Positions 23,235 to 34,025 of a DNA stretch of 64,000 nucleotides are shown here, piece by piece. Source of the DNA: Phascolarctos cinereus (lineage: Eukaryota > Chordata > Mammalia > Diprotodontia > Phascolarctidae); contig NW_018344160.1 in the NCBI RefSeq assembly GCF_002099425.1, forward strand, positions 62,001 to 126,000, written 5' to 3'. Within the stretch, counting starts at the first letter, position 1. Every line of letters starts with the position of its first letter. The position numbers were made by a program, and so were the translations under genes. Below the pieces are notes generated by a model. It searched no databases. It saw nothing but the letters and a program-made list of their open reading frames with translations, and had not been told where the DNA came from.

Positions 23235-24309
23235 ATGAGCAAGCAGCACAAAAGAGTCAGACTATATTATCTTACTTTAGTGACAAAGAAGATCTAAATA
23301 TACAACCAAAAGAAGACAACAAAGTCAAAGCTCCTACATCCAAAGCCTCCAAGAAAAATATGAATCAGTCCCAGGCCTTGGAAGAGCTCAAAAGGGATTT
23401 TGAGAAGCAAGTAAGGGAAGTAGAGGAAAAACTGGGAAGAGAAATGAGAGTGATGCAAGAAAATCATGAAAAACAAGTCAACAGCTTGCTAAAGGAGACC
23501 CAAAAAAATACTGAAGAAATAACACCTTAAAAAATAGCCTAACCCAAATGGCAAAAGAGGTCCAAAAAGCCAATGAGGAGAAAAATGCCCTAAAAAGAAA
23601 ATTGGCCAAATGGAAAAGGAAGTCCAAAAGCTTACTGAAGAAAATACTTCCTTAAAAATTAGAATAGAGCAATTGGAAGCTAGTGACTTTATGAGAAATC
23701 AAGACACTGTAAAACAAATCCAAAAGAATGAAAAATTAGAAAACAATGTGAAATATCTCATTGGAAAAACAACTGACCTGGAAAATAGATCCAGGAGAGA
23801 GAATTTAAAAATTATTGGACGATCTGAAAGCCATGATCAAAAAAAGAGCCTAGACCATCTTTCAGAAATTATCAAGGAAAACTGCCCTGATATATTAGAA
23901 CCAGAGGGCAAAATAGAAATTGAAAGAATCCACAGATCTCCTCCTGAAAGAGATCCCCAAAGGAAAACTCCTAGGAATATTAGCCAAATTCCAGAGTTCC
24001 CAGGTCAAGGAGAAAATATTACAAGCTGCCAGAAGGAAACAATTCAAGTACTGTGGAAACACAATCAGGATAACACAAGATTTAGCAGCTTCTACATTAA
24101 AGGACCACAGGGCATGGAATATAATATTCCAGAGGGCAAAGGAGATAGGATTACAACCAAGAATCACCTACCCAGCAAAACTGAGTATAATCCTTCAGGG
24201 GAAAAAATGGTCATTCAGTGAAATAGAGGACTTTCAAGCATTCTTGATGAAAAGACCAGAGCTGAATAGAAAATTTGACTTTCAAATACAGGACTCAAGT
24301 GGAACATGA
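23235..24309 (+). pseudogene. L1 ORF1 of half-LINE copy 4, nearly intact
   Basis: About 358 codons from ATGAGCAAGCAGCAC at 23235 to the stop after DSSGT. Order: a short N-terminus; a long coiled coil (ALEELKRDFEKQVREVEEKLG; MEKEVQKLTEENTSLKIRIEQ; QKNEKLENNVKYLIGKTTDLENR); an RRM-type start with RRENLKIIGRSES; IEIERIHRSPPERDPQRK; VKEKILQAARRKQF; a C-terminal domain with IRITQDLAASTL, RITYPAKLSIILQGKKW and FLMKRPELNRKFDFQIQD. L1 ORF1p is usually 330-370 residues, so the length is normal. Two single-base frame changes are evident, near 23520 and near 23980, plus an early disturbance just after the start. The short damage list suggests a comparatively recent insertion. Confidence 0.85.
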
Positions 24310-24689
24310 AGAGGTAAACAGGAAAGAGAAATCATAAGAGACTTATTAAGATTGAACTGTTTACATTCCTGCATGGAAAGATGATATTTATAACTCATGA
24401 GACCTTTGTCAGTATTAGGGTATTTGGAGAAAAAAAATTATATGTATGTAGATAGATAGATAGAGTGCTCAGGGTGAGTTGAAGATTAAGGGGTCATATC
24501 TCGAGAATAAAAGTAAGGGATGAGGGAGGATTATCGGAGAAGAAGAAAGGGAGAGGTAGAATGGGGTAAATTATTCACAAAAAAAAAACAGAAAAGAAAA
24601 GTCTCTTACAGTGGAGGGAAGCAGGGGAAGGTGAGAGGGAATGAGTGAATCTTATTCTCATAGGATTTGGCTTAAGGAGGGAATAACAT

Positions 24690-24800
24690 ACACATTCAAT
24701 TGGGTATGGAAATCTTTGTCTTACCCTACAAAAATAGGGGGAGAGGGGACAAGAGAGCAGGGGATGATAGAGAGGAGGGCAGATTGGGAAAGGGGTAATC
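24690..24800 (+). repeat. Purine-rich block duplicated in the half-LINE (first copy)
   Basis: The block 'GGGTATGGAAATC..ACCCTACA(A)AAATAGGGG' followed by 'GAGGGCAGATTGGGAAAGGGG' recurs at about 25075-25180 in the same element ('TCTATCCTGTCCTACAGGAAAATAG', 'GACAGACTAGGGGAAGGG'). The spacer between the ORFs and the second 3'UTR module are therefore internal duplicates. All other half-LINE copies show the pair too. G-rich polypurine tracts are a general feature of L1 3'UTRs. Confidence 0.6.
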
Positions 24801-25594
24801 AGAAGTAAATACTTCTGAGGAGGGACAGGGTCAAAAGAAAGAATAGAATAAATGGGAGGGCAGGACAGGATTAAGGGAAATAAAGTTAGTTTTTCACAAC
24901 ATGTCTGCTATGGAAGTGTTTTGTATAACTGCACATGTACAACCTATATTGAGTTGCTTTCCTTTTCAATGAGGGTGGGTGGGGAAGGAGAAAGAGAGAA
25001 AATTTGAAGCCTAAAGTTTTAAAAACATATGATTAAAAGAAATGTTTCACATGTTATCGGGAAATAAGAAATACAGGAAATAGGTTACAGAAGTCTATCC
25101 TGTCCTACAGGAAAATAGAAGGGGAAGGGGATAAGAGAAAGGGGGAGAGAAAGAAAAGAGGACAGACTAGGGGAAGGGATATTCATAATACATGCCATCT
25201 TGGGGTGGGGGAGGGTGAGATGGGTGAAAATTTGGAACTCAAAATCTTGTGGAAATGAATGTTGAAAACTAAAAATAAATAAATTAATATTAAAAAAAAA
25301 AACCAAATGTTAAATTTTGTTTTTACATGCAACTGGGGAAATAAGATATACAGGCAATTGGGTATAGACTGTCCTACAGGAAAATAGAAGGGAATGGGAT
25401 AAGAGAAGGAGAGGGGTGTTAAACAGAAGGGCAGACTGGGGACAAAGCCATTTAGAATGCATTCTGTCTTGGGGTTGGCGGAGGGGAGATACAGGGAGAA
25501 AATTTGGAACTCAATATCTTGTGGAAGTGAATGTTGAAAACTAAAATTAATTAATGCAAAGTTTAAAAGAAAAAAAGAAAGAAAAGACAAAACA

Positions 25595-26499
25595 TGTATA
25601 AATACATTTATATTTCTAAGTAGAATATGATATATATGTAAGAAAGGAAAAGTGTTACTTCTAAGACCAAGACTTGGGTGATGTAATCTATTAAATTTGG
25701 GAACAATTGCCCTGGGGCTGTGGAATTCTAATTGGTGACTCAGTCACCACCACCAACAACTTCAGACATTGAAAACAATCACAATGGAATGTAATACCCA
25801 ACACGTTCCTGGCCAGACCTCATCCCCAGTCCTCATTGTACTTCTTCCTGCTATACTGCCATCTTGCATTAATAATTGTAGAAGGTATTCTTACACACTT
25901 ACATATTATCGCATTTTTTAATAATTACTTTTAACTATCTTGCTCTAAGAAAAATTACAGAATATGAAGATGTAAAAGCCAGCTAACAGAAACCTAAACA
26001 GAACAAAAAGTAATCATTAAGGGAATGAAGGAAATTAATTAACTTATAAAATCAAAATTAGAAGAGATAGAATTTAGTTTGCGGGCAAAATATTGTTAAG
26101 AATAAGTCATGAGTGATAAATGTGAAATGACAAACATAGGGTAGTAAACATGATTTACAGAAAACAAATGTCCAAAAAAGCAAGGAGAGGTCATGGGATC
26201 ACAGAACCTCTTCACTTTCAATTCTTTCAATGAATCTGTGATCCCATCCATGTGGGTACTACCTCCAATAAAACAAGTCACAACTAATCCACATCTTCTT
26301 ATCCTATAAGACTTCCGTAAGTAAAAGCACATGACATTTTTTAATTTAAATTTTAGTTGTAATAGAGGATATTTCCATTTTATGTTTTTATTCCCTGATA
26401 AAAATCACATAGAGACAAATGATTCATTGATAGTCAAAAGGTATTAGAAAAAAAATTAGAAAGCTGCTATCAATTAAATGGCAAAGACATATCTCTTCA
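25595..26499. other. No recognised feature
   Basis: Mixed-composition sequence with no gene or known repeat family recognised. Confidence 0.45.
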
Positions 26500-26933
26500 T
26501 GTGTGGCACTGATGAGGCTGACTTCTGCCCAGAAACAATGAGAGTTTTGTGTAAATCTCAATCTGCCTAGTAACAGGTGGCTCTACCTGTTAACAAGAAA
26601 GCCTTGTTATTTTAGCCAACATCCTATGTACTTGACTAACCCTTATGGTCAAATTTTGCAAGTTCCCTCTTTTGTGACCACATCCTTGAATTGCTTTGGA
26701 TATACTCAGCACACCTTCTTCCCTTACCTTCCTCCACTTCCTTAAGGTTAACTAAGTAAGTAGGAACACATTCCACCCCAGCTGAATATCCAAAACTTGG
26801 ATATAAAAAACAAGCCCCTTTTTTTCTGTAAATTGCTAGTACACGTAAGGACTAGCCTGTGGCATTTGCATCAATAAAGCTTTCTATACTAGGTGAACCT
26901 CTGCCTCCTGAATTCTTTCCAGACATCTCCACT
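26500..26933 (+). mobile_element. Solo LTR-like sequence (ERV fossil)
   Basis: About 430 bp that begins TGTGTGGCACTG and ends near CTCCACTCCA. It has a TATA box (ATATAAAAAA at 26801-26810) and, about 70 bp further, a poly(A) signal AATAAA (26873-26878), the spacing expected for the R region of an LTR. No internal retroviral sequence adjoins it, so it is probably a solo LTR. The exact ends and the target duplication could not be fixed. Confidence 0.6.
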
Positions 26934-28562
26934 CCAAAACTCACAAACCTCATTAGCATTAAGGGTCAAACTAATTTGTTTTTTAAGATGATATATTCTT
27001 ACATACACACAAAGTATGCCAATTAATAAATCGAAGGCTAGGTATCTGAAAGAGAAGTATCTATAATAGAAAACCAAGGGATCCTGAGCACATATACCAC
27101 ACACCACTTATGGAAAACATGTCATTTATTACTGAAAATCAGAAGAGGGGATGTATAGAATTTTGATTGGAACAGCCTTGTGGTTATAAGTTCACTAAAA
27201 GAGTCAAGCTCACATCTATAACAACAGGGTTCAATAGTGATGAAAAACACATGGTCAGAAGATCTGAAGTACATGGGTACCTTGAAACAGCTGAATGTGT
27301 CTCAACTGGATAGCTTGAAACTGCCAGGGGATTTCCACAGTTCGGAACTGGTTACAAAAGGTAGAGCCACAAAGCTGGCTCAAACTGATTGGTGTGTGTT
27401 AGAGTCAGTTGTTGAGTCTTCAGGATAGGGTCTAGAGAAAACGTAAGAATAAGAGTTAGGTCAAGCAACAGTCTCAAGGGATCTCACTTTCCTGAGATGG
27501 GAGTGGGTCTTTTTTCCCCTTCACAAACATTTATGTCTAGAGAAGTTTTTCATTGTAATTTCTCCTTTGTGTTTTGCAAAGATATGAATTGAATAATGCC
27601 ATTGAAAAGGTAAATGCAAATACAAATTGAAAGGCAAGAAATGCTAACCAGATAACTAGTATGAATCCAGAGGTCTTAGGTTAAGGGATAATTTAGTATC
27701 ATACTAGACTAAATTTCAATGGATTCTTTATAAAACTGATATTATATACCTACAAAGAATTTAACTTTTCTCACAGAACTCATAGACTATTATTGGACTA
27801 TAGCACCAACCAAGCAAAAGAAAACTGACTTTCAGAGAAACATTTGATTCATTATATTAAAGGTCAACAAGGTGCACCTTATGGAAGAAGCAATGCTCAA
27901 TTCTTTAAAGCTGATGTCCCATCAGACAACATAGGAATAACCTGTGGGATTGATTTGAAATTTCCTTTTTATTCCAAGCAGAACTTCAATATGAAATGAA
28001 CATCAATGAAGTGTCATACTAGAATAACTCAGGGGTTCAACCTTAATCTCTTATTCTAGGATGGTGGCTTATAAATGTGTCTATGCATTCATATTTAGTA
28101 TATATTAAAACTATGACTATTTATGTATTAATATTAATATTAATATATTTCAAACCATGCAAAATGTATGATTGATTTAATGGCAACTTACATTTTCTGA
28201 ACCTATTATACATTATGCATTTATTTACATACACAGTTCAAATATTATTAATCCTCATAATATCTATAGAGAGGTGAACAGATGGCAAATATAGATGTAT
28301 ATCCATATATCCATGTATGCATATATACATAAATATGTTTGTCTGTGTGTATAGGTGCACACACCCTTGTTGTTTCTTTCTTTATTATTTCCCATTTAAT
28401 CATTTTTATAAATAGAACCCATTAAAGTAAAGAGACAGCAAAGGGGATTTGGAGGGAGAGAAAAACAGACACAAATGGAAAGAAAAAAAAACACTGTAAT
28501 TTGAGTTGTATAAGAAGCATTATGTAAAAATAATTTTTTAACTATTAAATAACATTTTAGAG
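26934..28562. other. No recognised feature
   Basis: AT-rich, with a TTAATATTAATATTAATA tract near 28125-28150 and a TATG-rich patch near 28300-28350. No gene or repeat family recognised. Confidence 0.45.
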
Positions 28563-31552
28563 AGTAAATAAGGCTTAGATTCTTAAAATCTAGCCACTGC
28601 TCAGATTCTTATAATTTAGCCAATAGCTCACCAACATTCAGACTCCTTAAGAGTCTCCCCAATGTGAAGGATATTTTAATAAATATTGTCTTTGGCTGAA
28701 AGAAGGCGTGGGTTGAATTCTTTTGGACAGGATCCACATGTTGTGATATTGGGGTCCAGTACCCCTAAACCCCTAAACCTCAACATTTTGTTGGCCTATA
28801 CCGGGAAACTGTCTAACACCAAGTTCTTCTCTAGCTAAGACTGGAAGGTATGTAAGCCTCCCCCACCATTCTTGCTCTGCAATTGGGGTCACTGTCCAAG
28901 CACCAAGGCCTTGGAGGTGCTTTTCAGGCAGATAGTTACAAGGCTGTCTCACACTTGGCCTGACATTTTCAGGCTCTTGGTGCATTGGGTCAGTTCAATG
29001 CCATGGACCTGGGTGCATCTTGCACAGCATAGAGGATGCTCTACCTGGAAGTATATGCCCAATTCTGTTAATTCTCTCAGTGCTAGAGAATCAGGGAATG
29101 GTGCTGTTGCTTTTTGGTTCTGTGAGGCTTACTTACCCCCTTCCCTCCACACCCCTAAATCCTCCTTCCTGGAAGTTACAGGGAAAAGTTAGAACAGCTC
29201 AAAATATCTTTGCAGATTCTGGAGGTTTCGTGATTATCATTAAGGAGTTTTGAAACTTCTCCTTAACAACCCTTGTCAATCCTTTCTCCCGTTCCCTTTC
29301 CTTGAGTCAAGAGGGTATGTTAACCCCTCTCATAGGAGAAGAGAGTTTCACCCTTTACTGCTCATTTTTGATTTTGACCTCCCCCCACAAAGGAAGGAGT
29401 GGGGAGGGGAAGCAGCTAAAGCCTGGGTCCCACTGTCAATGGTCTTGGGTCTTGGGGCAACCTTTGCTTGGTTGCATCACCCAGCTTCTGCACATCCTGC
29501 TCAAGGTAACAAAACTAGCCTACAAACTTGGGTAAGCACACTCTTTTAAATTTGTAGTTTTAACTATTAATAATGAGATGTTGATTCTCTGTGTAAAGTG
29601 ATTTGGAAATGCATTTAACAAAACTGAAGTCATTATGATGGGGGAGGGGCCCAAACCAAGATCTTTGCCCTTTTCCCCAAAGGGAATCTGACTCACAGGC
29701 CCCAGACCCTCATCTCCCTTAAAGGTCCTAGCTTACCTTTAGATCTTATTCAGATGCACCTTCGACCCTTGCCCTGAATAGAATCTGGCTCCTGTTTGTC
29801 TACGGGACCCAGAAAACCCTTAAACCTTCAAATTTCCTAATTGACTCCCCTCATCTCCCTTTGAAAGCCTTAGGCTCCCTTTTGTCTATAAGGCCTCAGA
29901 AAGGCCTTCCTTTATCTCCTTTTGAAAGTCCTGGCCCCACCTTGGTTTTGTGCAGATGTCTTTCAAACTTCTGCCTTCCTGTTCCCTCCATTATCTATTC
30001 CCACTGTCTATTCAATTTCTCTGACCTCCCCAATTAGAATTCTTACCTAGACCCATTTCCCAACCCCCTTCTCTGGCCACCCAAAGTTACTTTAGTATTT
30101 AAGATCCACCTTGGCCCTCATTCAGATGCTGAGAATCTCATGCTCAAAAGGCTGAGAACCTCTCATGTCCCCTCGTTTTTACAGGCATCACCCAGCTGAG
30201 AATCTCAGGCCAACAAGGCTGAGAACCTCTCATGCCCGTTCATCTTTATGGGCGTCCCCTGGTCAATATGATTTATCACTAATAAACTTTTCGTCTGGCT
30301 GAAGAAGATTTGAGTTGAATTCATTCAGCAAGGCCCAGTACCGCGATCTTGGGGTCCCAGCACCCCCGAACCCCTAGACCTCTTCAATTTGGTGGTGATG
30401 GGTTTTTTTAAGATGTAAATCCTGGAAAAGTTTTTCCTAAGCTATGATTAATGAAACTTGCTGTTTGAGGTAAAAGCTCATAGGATTTTATTTTGAGTTG
30501 TCTCATGGATCATAATCCATCAATAATTAGTAATCCACCATCTGAGAGAAATGCCACAAGCTACTCAGAGAAGGTGATACTGGTAGGAATTCAGCATTGG
30601 GAAAAGCTGAGAGGACATTTTAGTCTTGGTTTAATATGGAATCCTCCTGGCTGAGTTTCTCCATTATGTTCCTTTGAAAAGGAATGTTACCCACTTGGCT
30701 ATTCCTGAGTCTGGCTATGAAGTGGATTTTATATTCCATGGTTGGAAAACTGAATTATCTGAATCCAAACAGAGTTAAGGATGTTTTATCCTGTCATTTG
30801 GGCCCTGCAGTCTTTTTTGTCAGTCTTCCAGACTACAAGCCATTCACCTACAGTTGGTAGTAAACAGCGGGTACCAGCCAATGTCTCCCCATTGTTCTTG
30901 GATGCAGCCTGTGCTCTGTTCCAGTCAACCTCCTCTTTGGGATCTCCTTGGAGGCAGGGACAGCTTTACCCTCCTTGCCAGCAGGAAGCAGTTTCAGAAG
31001 CCAAGACCTTCACCCCTTACCCCAAAATAATTTTAGTCCCATTTGTTTTGAGGGGGGGAATGATGAGGATGGGATCTGGACCTCAGAAAGGAAAAGCCCT
31101 GGACTTTCCCACATGGCCAAATCTCTGGCATTTGCCTGAGACTATAATCCCATCAACTGGCCTTTCACTGTGGCTACTCCCAATCTCCCCTCCATTGTTT
31201 TACCTCCCTATGGCCCCTGGCTATTTCCTACCCTTAATCCTAGCTAGGCTCCATTCTCCCTTGGCCACAGGATACACGTCCCAGGATTTCTGTTCACCCC
31301 AGTTTACTGGCCACTCATTCAGATCTTCCTTAGACCCCTCCTCTAGTTACCCCAAACTATTGATCCCTCTCACAGTCTTTCTGTTTATAAGGTCTTGTCT
31401 GCATTATGGTGCTTAGATTCTTAAAATCTAGCCACTACTCAGATTCTTGTAATCTAGCCAATAGCTCACTAGCATTCAGACTCCTTAAGAGTCTGCCCAA
31501 TATGACAGATGTTCTAATAAACTTTGTCTTTGGCTGAAAAAAAAAGTAAATA
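28563..31552 (+). mobile_element. ERV fossil with RNA-like ends (LINE-mobilised transcript)
   Basis: Gammaretrovirus-like family shared with 12516-13962. The copy runs 28573-31545. It starts exactly at the LTR transcription start: GCTTAGATTC, the same bases that in the 3' LTR (31411) lie 26 bp after a TTTATAA box. It continues with R, a poly(A) signal (28678), U5 to about 28785, a primer-binding-site-like start, a leader with possible gag-start DNA to 29635, a second LTR-type sequence (29636-30386), a further leader-like part, then U3 from 30739 and R. It ends in an A run (31537-31545) 15 bp after AATAAA (31516). AGTAAATA at 28563-28570 is repeated at 31545-31552. These are the ends of an RNA, as expected for an L1-copied transcript. 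The two R regions differ at about 13 of about 126 positions by eye, so it is old. No intact gene; broken. Confidence 0.65.
29636..30386 (+). mobile_element. Second LTR-type sequence inside the ERV fossil
   Basis: About 750 bp beginning TGATGGGGGAGGGG and ending CCTAGACCTCTTCA, followed by ATTTGGTGGTGATGG, which resembles a primer-binding-site start. It has a poly(A) signal AATAAA (30291) and a U5 that resembles the flanking ERV (GGGGTCCCAGCACCCCCGAA). Its U3 is different, so it is an LTR of a related but distinct subfamily. No matching target duplication was found, so insertion versus recombination is undecided. Confidence 0.55.
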
Positions 31553-32280
31553 TCAGGTAATGGAGTATCCCATTACATCTCCTCCCCCACCAATTCCACA
31601 ATTAAAATTTTGTATTAAACCAAAAACCTAGCTACTTGTTTTTGATTCCTTGGGATAAACATTTTCTTCAGCTACTTAATAACATTGCTATTTTTAATGC
31701 TTGGTAGATAAACAGACTCAATAAGGTACATTTGACATTTTCCTATTGTTTTGTTGTGTGGGCAGGATCAAAGAGTCCAAATATCATTCTCTCTTACCAA
31801 GACTTGATTTTCTGTATCTTCAGGATACAAGTGATATATTTGAATCAATTTAATTAAATGCATTGTTCAGATTGAAGATAGCTGTCAAAAATGACTTTGT
31901 ACACTGCATTTGCAGCCAGATTAAATGTCCCCATTTACCAAAGCACAGAGCACCTATAGTTGCTGCTATACTGATTCAGGATCATCTAGATATCGAGTGT
32001 TTGGAGCAGTTCTAGTCTTTGTTCCTTGCAAACAGTGTTAAAAGTTCATGTTCATTTTTAGGTAGGTAGAAAATACCATACACACTTATTGCAGAACTTC
32101 CTACAATTGAATTCATCAAAGCCTGAAAAGGTTTTTTTGGAAGGCAGTCTTTTATCTCATGCTTCCTATTTTATTATCTAATGTCTTTTCTTGGTACTTT
32201 TGAAAGTGACCAAAATAACTTTTAAAGTCTTACTTGGCTGCCATAAATCTAATGCCCTTTGGGATATCAGTAAAATTAAT
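31553..32280. other. No recognised feature
   Basis: AT-rich sequence without gene or repeat family recognised. Confidence 0.5.
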
Positions 32281-32282
32281 CT

Positions 32283-32500
32283 GTGGTTCAGTTGTGTCTT
32301 ACTCTTCATAACCCTATTTTCCTGGCAAAGATACTGGCGTAATTTGTCATTTCCTTCTCCAGATCACTTTACAGATGAGTAAAGGAAAACAAACAAGTGA
32401 CTTGCCCAAGATCAGACAGCTAGTGAGTACCTGAGGCTGGATTTGTACTCAGGTCTTTCTGACTCTAGGTCTGGTGCTCTATTCATTTCATCACCTAGTT
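32283..32500 (-). mobile_element. CORE-SINE with RTE/BovB-type tail, antisense
   Basis: In sense: tRNA-like head, GAGTACAAATCCAGCCTCAG B-box area, CTTGGGCAAGTCACTTG, CAGATCACTTT-type CORE, GGAGAAGGAAATGACAAATT, ATCTTTGCCAGGAAAA, and the terminal GAAGAGTAAGACACAACTG. That tail resembles the RTE (BovB) 3' end. Full-length Mar1-type layout. Confidence 0.8.
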
Positions 32501-32584
32501 TACTACATTTCTAATGTAATTTTAAATTGATCTCCTTTATTTTGTATAAAAACTTTTTTATAGACTACAAATAAAGAATAATAT

Positions 32585-32800
32585 TCAGTTGCAGGAAAGG
32601 CAAAAAAGCATGCTTACCTCAGTTTGGAGGCTAGCTTCATTACCTTGAGTAGGATGTGCAGAACTTGGGTGACGCTTCCAAGCAAAGGAAACATTCCTTA
32701 CTCCTCTATAACTGACCAGACTACAAGACCAACAACCTCTCTTCTGGCCAGCAGAGAGAACCAAAAAGTAGTGATGTATCATGTTGCCTTCCACTCTATG
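32585..32800 (-). mobile_element. ERV leader/gag-start fragment
   Basis: On the minus strand it matches 29430-29550 of the ERV fossil ('CTTTGCTTGGAAGCGTCACCC', 'CTGCACATCCTACTCAAGG', 'AGGTAAGCATGC'). Broken fragment; no other parts of that element are joined to it. Confidence 0.55.
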
Positions 32801-33194
32801 CTGGCCAAAAATCCAAGATAAAAGAACTCCACATTTGGTGAAACAGTCACCTCAACAGTGAAGTATGTCTAAGGGTAAAACTGAACTGGCTGAATATTAG
32901 AGGGTTATAACCTCAAATATCCAAAACACCTCTAGAAGGACCCAGCTTCAACTCCTTTCTTGAATATCAGAAAGAACCAGGAACTTGCTGTCTGTCTTCC
33001 CCTGAAACTATATATACACCACTCCTCACCTGTAAATATTGCTGAGAAGAGGATAATTAATTATCATCAGTATTTCCTAAAAATTTACTGTACTATGTTA
33101 CCACTCAGAATCTATGTGATCTTAGTCATAGATTGCCTTGCCTCCCTATTTCCTTCTAACTCTACATAACAGGCTCACTCCTCCTATATCCCTC
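32801..33194. other. No firmly recognised feature
   Basis: Between an ERV fragment and an LTR-like sequence. It could be ERV-derived but no motif allows a call. Confidence 0.4.
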
Positions 33195-33583
33195 TGATGA
33201 GGAATGTCATTGGCAACAACTTGGTTCCCGAGAAGACCCCTGAGGCACCTGAATCAGCCAATCACATTCTAGCCCCTAACTAATAACCTACCACAAATGA
33301 ACCACAAAACCACAGAGGTATTTCCTAACTTAGTGACTGTACAGTACCTACCATTACTTTAGTAACCTTAGAGCTAATTAACATGCTGCTTTCTCCATAA
33401 CCCAATTCTATTCACCCTTGCCCTGTAGAAGAATCAATTTCACACTGGCTGCCTGCCTACCTCTTTTAAGGAGAAAAGCCTGCTAGGTACATTACCTGAA
33501 TAAATATCTTCACTTTGTTTGGAGACAGTCTGTGTCTGAATTCTTTCAAGAGGACACTGAGACACACATTTTTGCCCTCAACA
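33195..33583 (+). mobile_element. LTR-like sequence (ERV fossil)
   Basis: Begins TGATGAGGAATG and ends CCCTCAACA, the same last bases as the LTR at 28785. It carries a poly(A) signal AATAAA at 33499-33504. A TATA box is not clear. Old and diverged; ends approximate. Confidence 0.45.
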
Positions 33584-33677
33584 CCTCTAACCCTCTACCC
33601 TGACTTCCATTATGTCTTGTTCTATTAATTACAGCCCTTCCCATATGATTTGAAGCCTCCCTATGAAATTAATTGAT

Positions 33678-33772
33678 ATGTGTATGTATATGTATACATA
33701 TATACATATATATGTATACATATATATGAATGTGTGTGCTTGTGTGTGTGTGTACACATCTATCTGTCTATT
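33678..33772. repeat. (TATG/TATA)n microsatellite
   Basis: Alternating TATG, TACA and TGTG units; an open frame here is an artefact of the repeat. Confidence 0.85.
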
Positions 33773-33779
33773 TACATAG

Positions 33780-34025
33780 TATTTGCCTGTTATCTGCCAG
33801 GCACTCAGCTAAATGCTTTACAAATATTATCTCATTGGACACTCATAACAGTCTTGGTAGGTAGGCATTATACTATCTTCATTTTACATTTGAAGAAACC
33901 AAGTCAAAAAGAAGTTAAGTGACTTCTACAGGGTTTTACAGTTGGCAATTAATTTTCTGAGACTGAATTTGATCTCAGTTCTTCCTAATTTGAGTTTCAG
34001 TGTTTCATGCACTGTGCCAACTCCC
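33780..34025 (-). mobile_element. MIR/THER CORE-SINE, antisense
   Basis: 'TGCCAGGCACTCAGCTAAATG', 'ATTATCTCATTGGACACTCATAACA', 'TCATTTTACATTTGAAGAAACC', 'AAGTTAAGTGACTTC' follow the antisense MIR order. Confidence 0.8.

Larger units (their letters stand above)
22393..25300 (+). mobile_element. Half-LINE copy 4, full length, best preserved
   Basis: Begins GGGGCGGAGCCAAGATGGC, the intact 5' end, and runs 2.9 kb: 5'UTR 22393-23234, ORF1 23235-24309, spacer 24310-24889 with a GATA run, the ORF2-deletion junction at about 24890 (AAAGTTAGTTTTTCACAAC), 3'UTR modules A and B to 25300, then poly(A). It inserted in the 3'UTR of copy 3, with ACAAATGTT (22384-22392) repeated as CCAAATGTT after the A tail (25303-25311). 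It is the clearest example of the family structure: an L1 with ORF2 cleanly removed. Transposition must have depended on a partner L1. Confidence 0.9.
20947..25579 (+). mobile_element. Half-LINE copy 3, split by copy 4
   Basis: Pieces are 20947-22392 and 25312-25579. 5'UTR 20947-21465; most of ORF1 is deleted, joining the 5'UTR directly to the ORF1 C-terminal coding part (21470-21684, MIFQRLKEL..PRITYLAKLSIILQGEKWTF); spacer; ORF2-deletion junction at about 22249; 3'UTR module A to 22392, where copy 4 has inserted; then the end of module A, module B and the terminal GAATGTTGAAAACTAAAATTAATT. Flanks AGAAAAGATAAGACA (20932-20946) and AGAAAAGACAAAACA (25580-25594) form a likely TSD with two mismatches. 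Older than copy 4. Confidence 0.8.

Noticed and set aside
30781-31416. Longest open frame in the window (211 codons) as a host gene
   Set aside because: It lies in the U3 region of the ERV LTR, has no domain or coding signature, and the homologous U3 at 13188-13868 does not keep it open.
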